A stretch of DNA of 64,000 nucleotides from Micractinium sp. NFX-FRZ (taxonomy: Eukaryota > Chlorophyta > Trebouxiophyceae > Chlorellales > Chlorellaceae), in contig JAPTJF010000004.1 of assembly GCA_029339195.1 (NCBI GenBank), positions 310,001 through 374,000 on the forward strand, read 5' to 3'. The first letter of the stretch is position 1; each line of letters opens with the position of its first letter. The position numbers and the translations under genes are program-made. This document shows positions 11,801 through 21,451 of this stretch, piece after piece. The notes below the pieces were generated by a model that worked only from the letters and a program-made list of their open reading frames with translations, was not told where the DNA came from and searched no databases.

Positions 11801-12325
11801 TCTCTCCCCTTCCCGCTTGCCCCTTGGCAGGTCCTGGTTGAAGCGGAGCTGCCAGGTGGCGACCGCTGCTCTGCCTTGCTACAGAACGCAGAGACAGTGA
11901 GGCTAGTGGGACCCGCAGCAGCAGCAGCAGCCGCCAGCCCTGCAGGCAGCAGCTGTGGTGGTGGCGATGTGCGGGCAGCGCTGCAGCAGGCTGCATCCCG
12001 AGCGGCAGCAGCCAAGGCCGGCATTGCAGCAAGTGCAGCACCGGTAACAACAGCAGATGCAGAAGCAGCGGGAGATGCAGCAGTAGCCGCTGATGCAGCA
12101 GAGGACGGATATGTGTGGCAGCAGGGCGAGGACAGCAGCAGCAGCGGCAGCGGCAGCAGCAGCGGTAGCAGGGATCCGGCCACAGGAGCAGCAGCGGCAG
12201 CTGTGCCAGCCTGGCATGCTGTGTCTGTGTCCCAGCTGGCGCCGGGGGACAGGCTGCTTGTGCTGCGGCAGGAGGGGGCACGGCACACGGGGGTGGCCAT
12301 TCAGGAGGCCATTAGTGAGCGGTGA
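8859..12325 (+). CDS. 3-dehydroquinate synthase II (archaeal AroB'-type)
   Basis: In archaea this family oxidatively deaminates 2-amino-3,7-dideoxy-D-threo-hept-6-ulosonate to 3-dehydroquinate. Homologues occur in plants and algae with unproven roles. Eight exons (8859-9053, 9224-9376, 9614-9718, 10112-10267, 10472-10602, 10841-10964, 11239-11382, 11831-12325) give about 500 residues. A basic Arg/Ser-rich leader ([19 protein letters not shown]) suggests plastid import. Family blocks are [80 protein letters not shown] and [11 protein letters not shown]. The C-terminus [15 protein letters not shown] ... [13 protein letters not shown] closes the domain. An Ala/Ser-rich insert of about 100 residues separates LVGP from [10 protein letters not shown]. 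An internal start at 8946 is an alternative. Confidence 0.88.
10588..10690 (+). repeat. Duplicated exon 5 donor edge in the DHQS-II gene
   Basis: The end of exon 5, gacctgtgcag followed by a GT donor (donor at 10603), recurs 88 bases downstream in the intron as ggacctgtgcag followed by gtaacc (GT at 10691). The second copy is a plausible decoy donor. Confidence 0.7.
10733..10840. repeat. CCTG-rich simple repeat
   Basis: Intron 5 of the DHQS-II gene ends in an irregular run of cctg/cctgcc units that merges with the polypyrimidine tract of the next acceptor (exon starts at 10841). Similar runs occur near 20020 and 38460. Confidence 0.8.
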
Positions 12326-14222
12326 CTCATCATCATTACATTTACGTTTCAAGCCCAGGGAGCCAGCAGGACTCCTGAGACAGGTCACCTGATTGCACTG
12401 AGCGCCAGCTGGCAGCCTAGCCTGGCAGCAGGGTGGGTATCCGAGAGAGCCTGCTAGCACGGCGGCGCCAGGCTGGCAGCCTGGATGATGCACCGGTCCA
12501 GCGATGGTTGCACCGAACGGTGATTGCACCAGTGCACGCGTGCCAGCAGCTGACTCGGCATGCAGCGGGGCACGCCTCTGAGTGCCAGTTGCGAGCGGGT
12601 GGTTGAGAGGCTGCCAGCTAGGCGTGCCAACAGTGCGTGCCAGCCCAGCGCCTTTTGCGCCACCTGTGCCCCTCCCTGCCTGTGGTCCCCCTGGCTTTTG
12701 AGACACGCATGCCCCTGCTCCCTTGCGTAGCTGGTCCCTCGCAGCCCCGCCCCGCCCCGCTCCCTCCAGTCCTTGCTCTGCTTGCTGGCCCGCCTGCCCA
12801 CTCCCCAACCTCCTGCCGCACGCCCACTCCCCTCCCTCTTCACACACTGTTGTGCTGGCCAGCCCCGAATCTCCAGGATGCCTCCTGGACTTTCCAGTGG
12901 AGTCAAGTGGCCTGACTGCCCAAGTTGACCCCGTCCGTGGTGGTCGGTACAATTACACAACATACATACAGAGGCAGGCTGTCAGGCCAACAGGATGCAG
13001 CAGGGCTCCTGGGATATACATTCTATGAAAGGGGGAAGCAAAGGGGAGTGCGGGAGGGGTTAGTATCGCTGGCTGGCTGGCTGCTGCCGCCTGGCCTGAC
13101 TAGCATAGCATCTAAGTGGCGCGCATGGGATGGGCATGCGTGTGGGGGGCCTGGCAAAAGGCGGGGGGCTATGCAGGCTCTGTGCATGTGATGATGCCTA
13201 GGAAGGGAGTGGAACGAACCGATGCGCAAGGAGGGCGGGGATAGGGAAACAGGGGAGGTGCATGGCGTGGGGGCGCAGATGGTTCAGTAAAAGGTGGGTG
13301 GGGGTGGGGTGGGATGGGGGGGGGGACCAATCGGGAGGAATCAGTGACAGTTGTGTTGAATCAGTGGCAGTTGCGTTGCTTGCGGTTCTCCTTGGCGCTA
13401 GCGCTAGCACTAGAGTGATGCACGAAGGCACAGCCTCAAGGCTTAGCGTGGCGGCCACGCCTGCGAGTGCACCAGGCGGCAGTAGGGGGCATGTGCACTG
13501 CACTGCCAAGGCATGAAGCCAGCGTGGCCTGCCAATCCAGCCTCGCACGAGCGGGGGGGGACAGAGAGCACATGAGTGACGGCCCGGGCGAGAACGCGGG
13601 ACACAAGTGGACAAAAAGAGGGGAGCATCTGCTCCGCCAGCAGCGGCTGGGCGGCCGGCTGCCGGGGATGGGAAAAGGGCAGTGGGTGCACAACAGATGG
13701 GGTGAGAGCGGGAGCGAGCCGCGGCAGTGACAGGTTGGGTTTTATGGAGGGGACAGATGGAGGGGTGCAGGGGACGAATCAAGGGACAGATCGGGGGACA
13801 AATCCAGGGAGGGGAGGGGGCGCAGCTTCAAGTGTTGCGTTGCGTTGAGGGGTGTGGGTCGCGGAGGCGAGTGCTTGGGGGCTCAGCAGCGGATGGATGG
13901 TGATCACGAAGCGAGGTGCGGGAGGGAAGGCGGGGGGAGGGATGGGAGGGTGGGGATGCACAAGGGCGGCGGTGTGTGGCTAGCACACGCGTGGGGTTGG
14001 GAAAGGTTTGGCAGGCAGGGAGGCTCCGCAGGCTGGGAATGGCGCGGGCGCTCGCTGGCTGGGGTGGGGGCTGAGAAAGGGGTGGTGGCTCTAGCCCTGG
14101 CCTGCTGTGGGGCCGGGCATTGGGAACAAAGGGTGCGGGGGCAGTGGCCTGGGCCCGCCCCGGAGACAGGGACGCATGTTGCTTGGCTCAAAAGGAAGAA
14201 AGGAGGGGGGCCCGGGCTCAGC
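12326..14222. other. Long convergent intergenic region
   Basis: About 1.9 kb lies between the stops of the DHQS-II and GARP genes. I find no coding frame with a recognisable family or splice chain. The minus-strand TGTAA at 12953-12957 would give the GARP mRNA a 3' untranslated region of about 1.27 kb. The G-rich stretch 13200-14200 looks like untranslated sequence of that transcript. Confidence 0.45.
12953..12957 (-). terminator. Putative TGTAA polyadenylation signal of the GARP gene
   Basis: Minus-strand TGTAA about 1.27 kb after the GARP stop. It is the first clear instance I found; the distance is long, so confidence is modest. Confidence 0.3.
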
Positions 14223-14712
14223 TCAGAAGAAGGTGGAGGTGTCGAGGGCCCAGTTGGTGGGGGGGAGGGCGCCGCGGGGGGGGGCGCCGCCCGGCACGGC
14301 AGCGTGCACAGCGGGCGCCACGTCACCCAGCCCCAGGAAGGCGTCATCCCCTCCCCCCAGCAGGTCTGGCATGTCGAGAAGGTCTCCCAGGTCGGCATAG
14401 TGGTCAGAGTCGGAGTCGGAGGTGTGGTGCAGGGCAGCGTGCTGCTGTGCATGCTGGGCGTGCTGTGGTGGCGCCAGCATGGCCGCCGCGTCGGGCGCCG
14501 CGTTGTGGTGGCGGTGGTGCACCATGTGCCCCTGCCCCACCGGCACCACCACCACAGGGTCCCCCGCCCCTGGGCCCAGCGCCAGGTCGGGCCAATCGTC
14601 CAGGCCAGCGCCGGCGGCGGCCCACAGGGCGGCGGGGGCCGAGGGGTGGCTGGCCAGCTCTGGGGGTGCGCCAGCACTGGGGCCCACGGCGGGGGCGAGG
14701 GCGCCGCCGCCA

Positions 14713-14749
<37 letters not shown>

Positions 14750-16871
14750 CGCCCATGTGGGCGTGGCTGTGGCTGTTCCCTTGCAGGTGCAGGAGGGAGG
14801 CGTGGCGGGTGGGCAGCATCATGCGCGGGGAGGGCGCTTGGTCCAGGTTGAGCAGCCGCTCCCAGTCGCTGCCAGCGCTGCCGGCGGCTGCGGCGGCGGC
14901 GGCAGCGCTGGCACCGCTGACGGGAGAGCTCTCGTGGCTGGGCGCTGCCGCTGCGTCGTGCAGCTGCGGCGCCGATGCCGTGGTGTGCATGCTGTGGCCG
15001 CCAATGTGCAGGCCGCTGTGCCCGCTGTGCCCGCTGTACCCCTGCTGGTGGCCGTGGCTGTGGGCGTGGGGGGCGGGGTTGGTGAGCTGGGCGTGGGCGT
15101 GGCGTGCGTGGAGGGCCACGCCGTGTGCCGCTGCCCCGTGGTGCCCCATGGGCTGCGCCAGCTCCAGCTGCTGCTGCATGGGAGGCTCAAATCGCAGCTG
15201 CTGCGGGGTGCTGGGCGCAGCCAGGCTGCCCGCCGCCCACTGCTGCTGCGCCCGCTGCCGCTGCTGCTGCTCCACGAGCTGCCGGCGCTGCAGCATCTGC
15301 TGCTGCTGCTCGTACCGCCGCTGGTGCTGCTGCAGCTGCAGCAGCTTCTGGTACTGCAGGCGGTGCTGCTGCGACTGCAGGTAATGCTGCTCGTGCTGCT
15401 CGTGCTGCTCGTGCTGCTCGTGCTGCTGGTGGGAGGGCAGGTGGGGCAGCTGCTGCTGCTGCTGCTGCTGCTGCTGCAGCGAGTGGGCGTGCGGGTCCTG
15501 GTGCTGCTGGTAGTAGGGGGGCGACGGGGCAGCGGGCGCCGGCGCCTTGTGCTGCTGCTGCTGTGATGGCGGCCGGCGCGGCGGCGCCGGGTGCTGCAAT
15601 GGCTCTGCTGTCACCAGGCTGCCCGCAGGGGGCGCCTTGGGTCGGCGCACCTTGAGCGGCGCGGGGCGCGGCTGCTGCTTGGCTGCCGCCGCCGTCTGCT
15701 GCGCCGCCGCAGCCACGGCGGGGGTGGCGCCGCCGCTGCCGCTGCCGGGGGTGGGCACCGCCAGCCCCTGCTGCTGCATCTGCGCAGCCACCTTGATGCG
15801 GTGCTTCTGCAGGTGGCTCTTCACCTGCGGGTGTGCGGTACAGCGGGGCGGGGCGGGGGCAGGGGAGCGGTACACCTTCAGGCGGGCAGGCACACAGGCA
15901 ACAGAGAGGCTTGCCAGGTGATGCAGCCCGTGGGGCAGCGAGCTGGGGGCGCATACCGCTGCCAGGTCATGAAGACAACCCGCCAGTCTCTCTGTCAGCA
16001 ACATGTGCACTTGCTTGGTGGGCGAGGACCACGAGCCGCACGCCTGCCTCCCCCGCCGGTGCACACACACCCCCAGTTGAGCCCCACACGCGCCTCCCCC
16101 GCCCCGCCCCTCACCTGGATGGTGGTCAACTGCGTGCTGTAGGCCCCCATCCGCTGCAGTATGGCCTTGGGCTTGGCTTCCTGCAGCAGTTGAGTTGTGG
16201 CAACGCAGGACGGCGGTGAGCACTAGGAAGGTTGGGAGGCGGGGCCACCTGCCCCGCTGCACACGGCTCTGCCGCAGCTGCGGCCGCTTCCTGGGGGATG
16301 CCGTCAATGTGTGGTGGCCCCCCCAAGTGGTTGAGGGCCCACTCTTCGGGCTGAGAGATCGTGGATGCGGACATCCAGCCTCACGACATCTCTGCTCTCA
16401 GCTCACGAACCCGCCCGCCTCGCGGCTCAAATTCCATTTCGGGGCCGTGCAATTCGATGGAACGACCGCCCCTCGCCGCAACCCCGCTGTGCCGAGAGTC
16501 CCGGCATGCACACCGCCCACTCCACTCACCCACACTCCGCCGGCCTGGTGCAGCGCCTTCAAGAACCGTGCCTCAAGTGCCCCTGTCCAGCTGATGGCGG
16601 TGCGACCACGGCCTGCAAGAGGGAAGCGGGAAGGGCGAGATGTCACGCGGCTTGGTGGTCCTTCAACACCCCTAGCCGCGGCCCCTCTGCATGCCGTCGT
16701 CAAATTGAGGTTCTACAGAGCTGGGTACTCACGAGAGTCCTCTTCGTCGCTGTACTCGGGCTCCGGAGGCTCCGCATCTGAGATTGCGCTGTCGCTTTGG
16801 GCGTCCTCCTCAAAGGCTGGCTGCGTTGGGGCAGCAGCTGCACCCCTCGACCTCTTCGCCCTGAGCTCCAT
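14223..16871 (-). CDS. GARP (G2-like/Myb-type) transcription factor
   Basis: This is a nuclear DNA-binding regulator of the green-lineage GARP family (relatives: PHR1/PSR1, LUX, type-B ARRs). Four exons (16871-16733, 16612-16530, 16180-16115, 15824-14223) join to 629 residues. The N-terminus is basic then acidic (MELRAKRSRG ... PEPEYSDEEDS). The single GARP domain spans about residues 48-106 across exons 2-4: RTAISWTGALEARFLKALHQ, GGVW, AKPKAILQRM, and the signature VKSHLQKHRIK. The remaining 500 residues are low complexity: Gln runs, His-rich stretches, an (EQH)n repeat and an acidic C-terminus ending WALDTSTFF. That pattern fits an activation region, which is inference. No coiled coil of the PHR type is evident, so the subfamily is open. 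Confidence 0.85.
15387..15480. repeat. Trinucleotide repeats coding Gln/Glu/His in the GARP gene
   Basis: Tandem gctgctcgt units followed by a gctgctgct run encode an (EQH)n and poly-Gln tract on the minus strand. Such repeats commonly vary in copy number between strains. Confidence 0.85.
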
Positions 16872-17513
16872 GTTGCCGCACAGTGTGGGGCGGGGGCCGT
16901 GGGTGCCCCTCTTGAATCCCGCCTCTTTCCACCGCCGCGACGTGCATGAGGCATTTTCCCGGATCCCTGCCCTATCGAAGCGCCGTTGGTGGCATTGGTG
17001 CATCTGTGAATTGACTGAAGTAATTAAGAGTACAGGTGCGTTGTCCGTCCGCCGATCGCCGCCAAGCAAATCGGTGGAGAAGAACACAGAGATATTGCCC
17101 TCCTCAAGATATGCACGCATCGCGCCTGGCAGTGTGGAGAGCGATGGTGGACCAGCCGGCCGGTGGCCTAGCCAGGCGCCGCCGCCAGCCGCCTGCCGCC
17201 GCTCTTGCAGCACTGCCGTTTCGGGCTGGTGCTCGCACCTTCCCTCGCTCTGAAGCAGTGTTAGGATACTCGTAAATTGCACGTTGTCAGACCCTGCGCA
17301 TGGGTGGACCAGCTCCAGCCTGTGCATCTGTGGCACTGCTCTGCAGGTGGCACCTGCCGGCCCCCCGTTCCCGGCCGCGCCATATGCCCACACCTTGCCC
17401 GCCGCCCCGCTGGCAGTGGGGCGGGAAGAGGTGCCACTTCATGACTGAGCTTCATACTTTCAATTCAATGATCTGTGCAGTCAGGTACCCGCCAGTCTGT
17501 CGCGGAGACGCGC
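16872..17513. promoter_or_regulatory. Divergent region between GARP and glycosyltransferase genes
   Basis: About 640 bases separate two genes transcribed in opposite directions, so both promoters should lie here. An open frame continues upstream of the GARP start on the minus strand to about 17390, but it shows no family features. In-frame upstream start codons for the glycosyltransferase are also possible (17475). Confidence 0.45.
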
Positions 17514-20500
17514 ATGCGCTTCCTCCTCCTCTCCATTGAGTTCAATGCCGGCACCTTCTCTGGCAACGGAGTGTACGCCTGCAGTCAGGCAAGCCTGGCA
17601 GATGGGCGCGTTAGACGGGCAGCCTGCCAGCCATTGGCCAACCCGCCCACCTACCCCGGGGCTTGCCTGGCTGAAGCAGGCCGGCCGCTTGGGGCTGCCT
17701 GCCTGGCTACAGCTGGGGCTGCTGCACCAGCACCTCGTGCCACCACGCACCTCAGGCCATCGGGCTCCCTCTTGTGCACCGCCCTGCAGGCACGGGCGCT
17801 GACTCGGCTGGGGCACGAAGTGCTGGTGGTTGCTGGGGCGCCCCCGGGGCACAAGGCGGCGGCGGAAGCAGCAGCAGCCGCGCAGCAGCAGCAGCAGCAG
17901 CCCCAGGCAGACGCGGCACCGCTGGCACAACAAATCCTGCATGTGCGTGTGGTGCATGTGTGAGATGACGTATGCGTGTGTATGGGTGTGCTCGGAGAGA
18001 GGGATCAGGGGAGGGGCCTCGTCTGTCTGTGCACTTGTGCGTGGGGTGCGCTGCGGAAGCGCGGGTGTGAGGGTGCCACCACCGTGCCCAACGGTGTCCT
18101 TCTGCCTGCCCAAACTGCCGCGCTGCCGGCACGCACAAGGCCCCACAGTGGCTGGGCTCCCAGCAGACCCTGCACCTGCAACATGCATGGCCTGCCCCCC
18201 GCCCCGCTGCCTGGCATGTTGTTCAGGTGGAGCTGCCGGTGTGGGGGAGCCTGGATGCAGGCTGCGGCTGGCGGGAGTATGCTGATGGAGCGGGCGCTGC
18301 CGGCGTGGCGGCAGCGGCGGCAGCCTTTGCCCCGGCTGCTGTGCTGGGGGTTGACTGGCACAGCGTGGCCGCTTACGACCGCCTGGCGGGCAGCCTCCCA
18401 GGCCGGCCGCCCTTCATCTATTTGAACTACAGGTGAGGGTGGGAAAGATCGATTGTGCTGCGGTGCCAGGGGCGGGCGAGTGTGGGCGGGCAGGGTGGGC
18501 CGTAGTACCAGTTGGAAGAGCAATCGCTGACAGATGCCCTCGGTCTCCCCCACGCTTCTGCGCCCTTGTGCGAACAGCCCACGCGCCGCCCCTCTCCGCG
18601 TGCATGCCCTGCGTGCAGAGTGTACCACCGTACCGCCTGCCTTGAGGAACTATCCGTGGTTTTAACCCGCTGTGCCCCTGCCCGCTCCCCTCCCTCCCGC
18701 CTGGGTGCGGGGTGTACCACCGTACCGCCTCCCCCCAGGAACTCTCTGTGGCAAACCCGCTCCCCTCCCGCTGTTCCCCTGCCCGCTCCCCTCCCTCCCC
18801 CGCCTGGGTGCAGGGTGTACCACCGTACCGCCTCCCCCCAGGAACTNNNNNNNNNNNNNNNNNNNNNNNNNNNNNNNNNNNNNNNNNNNNNNNNNNNNNN
18901 NNNNNNNNNNNNNNNNNNNNNNNNNNNNNNNNNNNNNNNAGGAACTCTCTGTGGCAAACCCGCTCCCCTCCCGCTGTTCCCCTGCCCGCTCCCCTCCCTC
19001 CCCCGCCTGGGTGCAGGGTGTACCACCGTACCGCCTCCCCCCAGGAACTGTCGGTGATAGAAGCCCAGGAGGCACGCGCGCTCCACCTCTCCCGCTGCTC
19101 CATGGTGCTCAGCCGGGCGGATGCCGAGTACCTGCGGCACCACTTCCCAGACGCCACGGATGTGGGCCAGGGGGCGGGGCCCCTGCACGTCCTGCTGCCC
19201 GCGCTGCGATCTGACATGGAGCGCCTGCCGCCGCCGCCGCATGCGGAAGCAGCAGCGGCGGGTGCGGAAGATGAGGGTACGAGCGCAGGCGAGGGGGGAA
19301 ACACGCCAACGGCAGCAGCTGGGGCGGCAAGCCAGGCTGGGGAGGGCGCCGGCGCAGCGGCGGCAGCAGCAGCGGCGGGCCAGGGGGCGGGGCAGGCGGC
19401 GGGCCACGCGCGCCGACGCTACCTCACTTGCTGTGTGCGGCTGTCTCCAGAGAAGGAGCCCCACCGCTTTGTGGATTTGATAGTCGAGCTGCAGCAGAGG
19501 GGCGCTTTGGAGCGGCTGGGAGTCGTGCCGCTGATGGCGGGGGCGGGGTGGGACTCGCCCTACGGGCGGGAGCAGCGGCAGCGGGTGGAGGCATACGTGC
19601 CGCAGGTGGGCGCTGCGGGAAGCGATGTGCGTGTTGATTTAACTGCTGTTCTGGGGGGAGGAGCCAGCCGTGCCCACCGCTGCCCTGCCCTTTCTGCAGC
19701 TGTTTGTGCAGGCAGGCTTTCAAACTGCGCCGCATCACACCCGCTGCAACTCAACTTTGCCCCTTCCTGCCCTCCCCTCCTCCCCCCTGCAGTGCGTCAT
19801 CTACGACACCTTCATGGGCCCTGCTGAGCTGGCAGCCATCTATGCAGACACCCTGCTCAACGTGCACCCCCCCACGTGAGCCGGGCCGGCCTCGCACGCA
19901 GGCGATGCCTGCCGCCCTGGGATGCAACTGCTGGGCACAGGCCGCTGCCTGCTGTTGGTGTTATATCTGCCGCTCTTCTGCCCTTATTCTTGCCACCTAC
20001 CTCCCGCCCTGCCTGCCTATAGCACGTCTGCCTGCCTGCCTGTCCATCCACCTGCCTGCTGGGCCAAGGTATCCCCACCGTGCCCGCACACATCAACCGT
20101 GCCTGCACACTCCTCTGCAGGTACGACGCTTTTGGCATGACCGTTGTTGAGGCCGCCTCACAAGGTGAGACGATGCAATGTTGCACAACCAAGTGCATGG
20201 GGAGTGGGCCAGGGGGCTTGACTCTGCGCTGCGCCGCTTGGGCGGGAGCTTGTTTTCAGCCCGCCGCGCCTGGCATTGCCCCATCCCTTTTATCGGTGAA
20301 GCTGGCCAGCCAGCCAGCCAGCCAGCCTGCGTGCCTGTCTGTTGTTTGCTCGTCTTGAGTCATGTCCCTGCCCTGCCCTGCCCTGCCGTCCCCTGCCCTG
20401 ACACCGCACCTGTCCTGCTGCCCTGCTGCCCGCAGGCGCGCCCAGCCTGGTGCAGTGCGGCGGCCATGTGGGGGCCACAGACCTGCTCAGCAGCGAGGCT

Positions 20501-21016
20501 GGGGAGGTGGAGGTGTGTGAGATGGACCGCCCCACCAACCAGGTGAGCCACGCGGTGGGCCAGGGGGGGTGAGTTGGAGTGGCGGGTGTCACGTGCACCG
20601 GTTGTTTTTGTGTGTTGCTACACAGGAAGTCGGCAGCCAAGGGTGAGGTGCAGGGCGCAGGCAGGACGAGGCAGCGAGCTCAGCGCAGAAGCGGGGGGCT
20701 GGTCCTGCACGCTCCTCACGCCAGCGCTGCGCACGCTGCACGCTCCCTGCACACGCTCCCCACCCATGCCCCAGATGCCTCGCTCCCCGCCATCCCACTC
20801 CCACCCCCACCTCCACCCCCTGGCCCCCGGCACGCACTGCTCCCCCTGCAGCTGGCGGACGCCGTGGAGGCGCTGCTGGCAGACCGCGCGGCGCTAGCGG
20901 CGGTGGGGCGGCGCGCGCAGGCCAAGGCGCGCTCGTGGGGTGAGCAGGACAATGCGGCAGCCCTGGTGGGGTATGTGCGGCAGGTGCTGGAGGAAGAGGC
21001 GGGCGGGCAGAGTTGA
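17514..21016 (+). CDS. GT4-like (GT-B fold) glycosyltransferase
   Basis: This is probably a retaining glycosyltransferase related to glycogen/sucrose synthase-type GT4 enzymes; donor and acceptor are unknown. Eight exons (17514-17588, 17790-17942, 18227-18432, 19017-19605, 19793-19875, 20121-20164, 20436-20542, 20852-21016) give 473 residues. The N-terminal Rossmann half opens MRFLLLSIEFNAGTFSGNGV and contains RLGHEVLVVAG, VLGVDWHSVA and FIYLNYRVYHRTA. An Ala-rich insert interrupts the middle. The C-terminal half has CCVRLSPEKEP, IYDTFMGPAELAAIYAD, and the nucleotide-sugar motif YDAFGMTVVEAASQGAPS with its two acidic positions. Intron 1 uses a GC donor (GCAAGC). Exon 4 begins in the last copy of a tandem repeat that contains a 93-base assembly gap. 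There is no signal peptide. Confidence 0.8.
18619..19049 (+). repeat. Tandem array of exon-4 acceptor edges in the glycosyltransferase gene
   Basis: Units of about 92-103 bases each contain an acceptor-like gtgcag followed by gtgtaccaccgtaccgcct, the start of exon 4. Copies begin at 18619, 18711, 18814 and 19017, and at least one more lies across the gap. The last copy reads into real coding sequence. The first is diverged, the second has CGG instead of CAG at the splice site, and the third keeps an intact acceptor. Confidence 0.9.
18847..18939. other. Assembly gap of 93 N
   Basis: Ninety-three undetermined bases fall inside the tandem array. The assembler probably failed on the repeats, so the true number of copies is unknown. 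Confidence 0.98.
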
Positions 21017-21451
21017 AGGTGCAGGGGACGGAGTGATGACGTGGCACAGGTGCCCCCTGACCTTCCTGCTCGACACGGTCACAGCACTAGTGACAGCAGT
21101 TTTCATCAGTTCTTGTTTTGCCATGCTCTGCTTGCGTAGTGTTTCCTTGCATCGTTGTACTACCATCCACTCTCGTGCTGCCCATGTGCCTGGTCACTTT
21201 CCCTGTCTGTTAACGCGCACACCTTGCTGGGCCATCACTCTGGCGCCTTGAGCTACGCTGGCGGCGTGAGCAAAGTGTGAACATCATGTGCATACCATCA
21301 TACAATGAAAGGAACACCGATATAATTTGGAATTTTTAGAACACACATCTGCTGGGGGGACAAAGACACACGTGGTGGCGGCCGCAGCGCCGACTGGCAC
21401 GAGTGCCTGCCTTTCTGCTGCGCCGCCCGCGCCCCGGCGCCCTGTGCCCGC
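21017..21451. other. Convergent 3' region, glycosyltransferase / ALDC
   Basis: These 435 bases lie between two stops and should contain both 3' untranslated regions. No frame or clear TGTAA signal was found. Confidence 0.4.

Noticed and set aside
12454..13782. Several reading frames of 80-190 codons in the DHQS-II/GARP spacer
   Set aside because: Biased composition, no domain, no splice chain; expected by chance in GC-rich DNA with few stop codons.
14223..16307. Single 694-codon reading frame for the GARP gene
   Set aside because: It reads through introns and omits the DNA-binding half. The spliced chain from 16871 restores the whole GARP domain with matching phases.
18619..19049. CRISPR-like regular repeat array in the glycosyltransferase gene
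   Set aside because: The units contain an exon edge and splice site, the spacers are also repeated, and the setting is a eukaryotic intron.
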